NCBI GenBank assembly: GCA_018857735.1
Contig: JABMCL010001071.1
Coordinates: forward strand, 35,001-99,000
Direction of reading: 5' to 3'
DNA: 64,000 nucleotides
Source of the DNA: Alviniconcha marisindica
Taxonomy: Eukaryota; Mollusca; Gastropoda; Provannidae
Shown here: positions 35,601 to 64,000 of the stretch, in pieces
How positions within the stretch are numbered: the stretch's first letter is position 1
Layout: each line of letters opens with the position of its first letter
Made by a program: the position numbers and the translations under genes
The notes under the pieces: generated by a model
The model's input: the letters and a program-made list of their open reading frames with translations, nothing else
What the model was told of the DNA's origin: nothing
The model's database searches: none

Positions 35601-37942
35601 GTACAACATTCTGCTTCAGAAACATGTAAATATAAAGTCCAACTGTACGCAACGTCATCAAAGATTTCAGTCTGACAGGATCACCATGATTCAGTCTATT
35701 AGGAGGATAAGCACTAGACCACACATGCAGAGTCTTAAATGGTAATCCTTCATTATCAGCTATTGCTGTTGTTGTTTGATTTGCTTTCTCTTGGGTTTTG
35801 GTATAGGTTGACTCCATACAAATGTAATGTTCATACCAGCACGGCTCCTTGGCAGTTCTTTATGCATGCAAATCCTGACATTGCATTCACCATTGTCCAG
35901 AGTCTTCTTTAAGTTTTTCCTGCTTGGTTTTCATGTCTGTTTAACCAGTGGACACACATAATATTCATGCTGCAACTGTGTCTTGGCAATTCTCTTGCAC
36001 TTAATCATGTCTCTTGTAATACTTCTCACACATTATGCTAACTGAGCACATTTCTGTTGTTGCTATTTACACATCAACAATAAATAAAACAACTGATAAA
36101 CATTGTATTCAAACTTCAGCTGATGACACCTGCCATAACTGTACAAGTCAATCACAGAACAATATTTAAAGCATACCAGGGCATAAAAAAAAAGAGAGCA
36201 TAAAGCTTAGCAGGACATAAAAAAAAAAATGAAGGCATAAAGCATAGTAGGACACACACACACATAATGAAGGTATAAACATAAAACATAGTAGGACATA
36301 AAAAGCATAAACCTAAAGCACAACTACAGCCAAATCTTGAATGATAAGCCTGGGTATAAACATAAAACTGAATAACATAATCCCTAAACCAAAATATGCA
36401 TAACGTGCTGTGGTGCTGATGAGCCTGTCAACAAGAGGTGGCTTAGGCTGCCAGAAGCAACTTCCAACCAGAAACTGGCCTAAAAGGAACCAAAATACTG
36501 CAAAAAGAGAACAAAAAATAAATAAAATATGGATCTTCTTGCCTGCACAAGAATTTAATGCCAAAGGAGCCTGACTTTAAGAATAAGAAGGCTTGACTTT
36601 GACTGGTTGTTTCTCTTCTTGCCCAATCTAAAATGACTGCAAGGCAGATCTGGATAAAACAAGCAGCTGTGTTTCTAATCAACATAATTCCACAAGACTT
36701 ACAGGTCTGGCACAAAAAGTAAAACAACTTGTTCAAGTACTTATTCCAGATCAACTCCATAAGAAAAAAGCTTTGACTCTTTCACCGGTACTTGAGGCAG
36801 TCTAAGCAAAACATTTTGCAGTTCTATTTGCGTAGTACCAAGAACACTCAGCAAGCTTTCAAACATCCATACGATATCAGATCAGTAAGAACAGGTCTGT
36901 TGATTTAAAAAAAAAATCTTGTTTCAATCTGAACCCCACATGTTGCTGCTACACAACATGAAACTGAAACAGTAGCAGTCACTGTGGATACAGAGATTCG
37001 TTTGCATCTCGCAAAAATTAAAATGAACAGAGTTAATGTGAACGCATAAACACATATTGGCAGAACCACTGTGTAAATGCAAACTGGCCTTATTTTTAAG
37101 TATCCTCTATTGATTAGCAGGTTTGAATGCTTCCAGCCTCAGAAAGGCTGGCATGAATCCCTCTATTAATCCAATCATTAAGATGATATTATTACTATTT
37201 TGCAATTTTGAAAGAAAGAAAAAAAGAAAAAAAGAAAAGAAAAAAGAAAGACGTATTAATATGATTCTTTCCCACAACACAGCACGAAAATGATCAAAGA
37301 CCTATGAATTAACACACAATCATCAAAAATCATTCGCATCTGAACAAAATGTCAGTCACAAGCTATGGCCTGGCACCCCAGGCTCACCTCATGCTTACTT
37401 TGTGCAGTTCGCATTGTGACAGCAAAACCCAGTGTGTATCACAATTTTTGTCCGATTCACTGCACTGTGCCCTCTTTGCCTCCAGCATCCAGAATTCTTG
37501 GCGACCCTACACCAACACATCTAAGCTTTCGACCCCTTTTTTTTCCAGCTGAGCAGTAGCATTTCTTGAGCGTGGTGCTGAGGTCATTGTGCTTGACAAT
37601 GCTGGGGAGCAGAAGCTCTAAACTATGTGGTCTTCCTACCAAGCTGATGAGACATGAACACAAGAGCTCTACAAAAGTGTGCAGAACGTTTCTACAGTCT
37701 ACTTCGCCTCCACGGACGTCGTCCCAGCCCGTGGGGTTTTGCTGATGTGTGTATCACACTGTCCCCAGCCTGTGAGGTCGAGTCACTGCGGGCTCTTTTT
37801 TCACTCCAGCGCAGAGCTGGTCTACTGTCCTGCGGGTGTAGCTATCCTCAGCCTTTGCCCCGAAGCCTGGGCCACAGCACTGGCAGTTTGCTGTGGTCGC
37901 AGGATGTACAGCACAAAGGGGGGTCCTGTGAGTGCAGCACCT
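35601..37942 (-). other. Probable WDFY3 3' UTR and downstream DNA
   Basis: Immediately downstream of the WDFY3 stop codon on the - strand. AT-rich and without open frames of note. I could not identify a decisive polyadenylation signal; an ATTAAA variant exists on - near 36545 and a canonical AATAAA only near 32330. Confidence 0.35.

Positions 37943-64000
<26,058 letters not shown>

Overview
Eukaryotic nuclear DNA, most likely from a gastropod mollusc. The evidence is two intron-bearing metazoan genes, tRNA-derived SINEs whose tails (…GTGGACGTTAAGCA…) I recognise from mollusc genomes, very abundant microsatellites, and introns of a few hundred bases to about 2 kb. Assignment to a snail is inference from repeat style; no species is claimed.

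Layout. Positions 1-9.8 kb are gene-free and repeat-packed: nested tRNA-derived SINEs, a foldback element, and several minisatellites. A chondroitin N-acetylgalactosaminyltransferase gene (CSGALNACT type) lies on the + strand. Its leader exon is at 10656-10844 and its long catalytic exon at 12393-13928; together they give a complete 574-residue type II Golgi protein. The leader exon is preceded by a tandem array of degenerate copies of itself. From 14 to 37.9 kb I find no credible gene. This stretch holds a repeat family carrying nuclear-receptor half-sites, purine-rich and CA/TG satellites, more SINEs, and long unique AT-rich DNA that probably includes the 3' UTRs of the two convergent genes.

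From 64000 down to 37943 the - strand carries the C-terminal part of a WDFY3 (Alfy / Drosophila blue cheese) orthologue in 30 coding exons. It has conserved pre-BEACH sequence, a PH-BEACH domain, a BEACH domain, WD40 repeats, a low-complexity linker with a candidate LC3-interacting motif, and a C-terminal FYVE zinc finger. All exon phases join without a break, giving 1581 residues; the 5' end lies outside the window. The two genes are tail to tail and have unrelated jobs: chondroitin chain synthesis in the Golgi, and PI3P-linked selective autophagy.

The most unusual signal is that tandem repeats here have repeatedly been built from splice junctions. Copies of exon ends with their 5' splice sites, or of acceptor regions with adjoining exon, lie next to the true junctions at eight or so places (CSGALNACT exon 1; WDFY3 exons here numbered 9, 10, 11, 19, 20, 21, 27).
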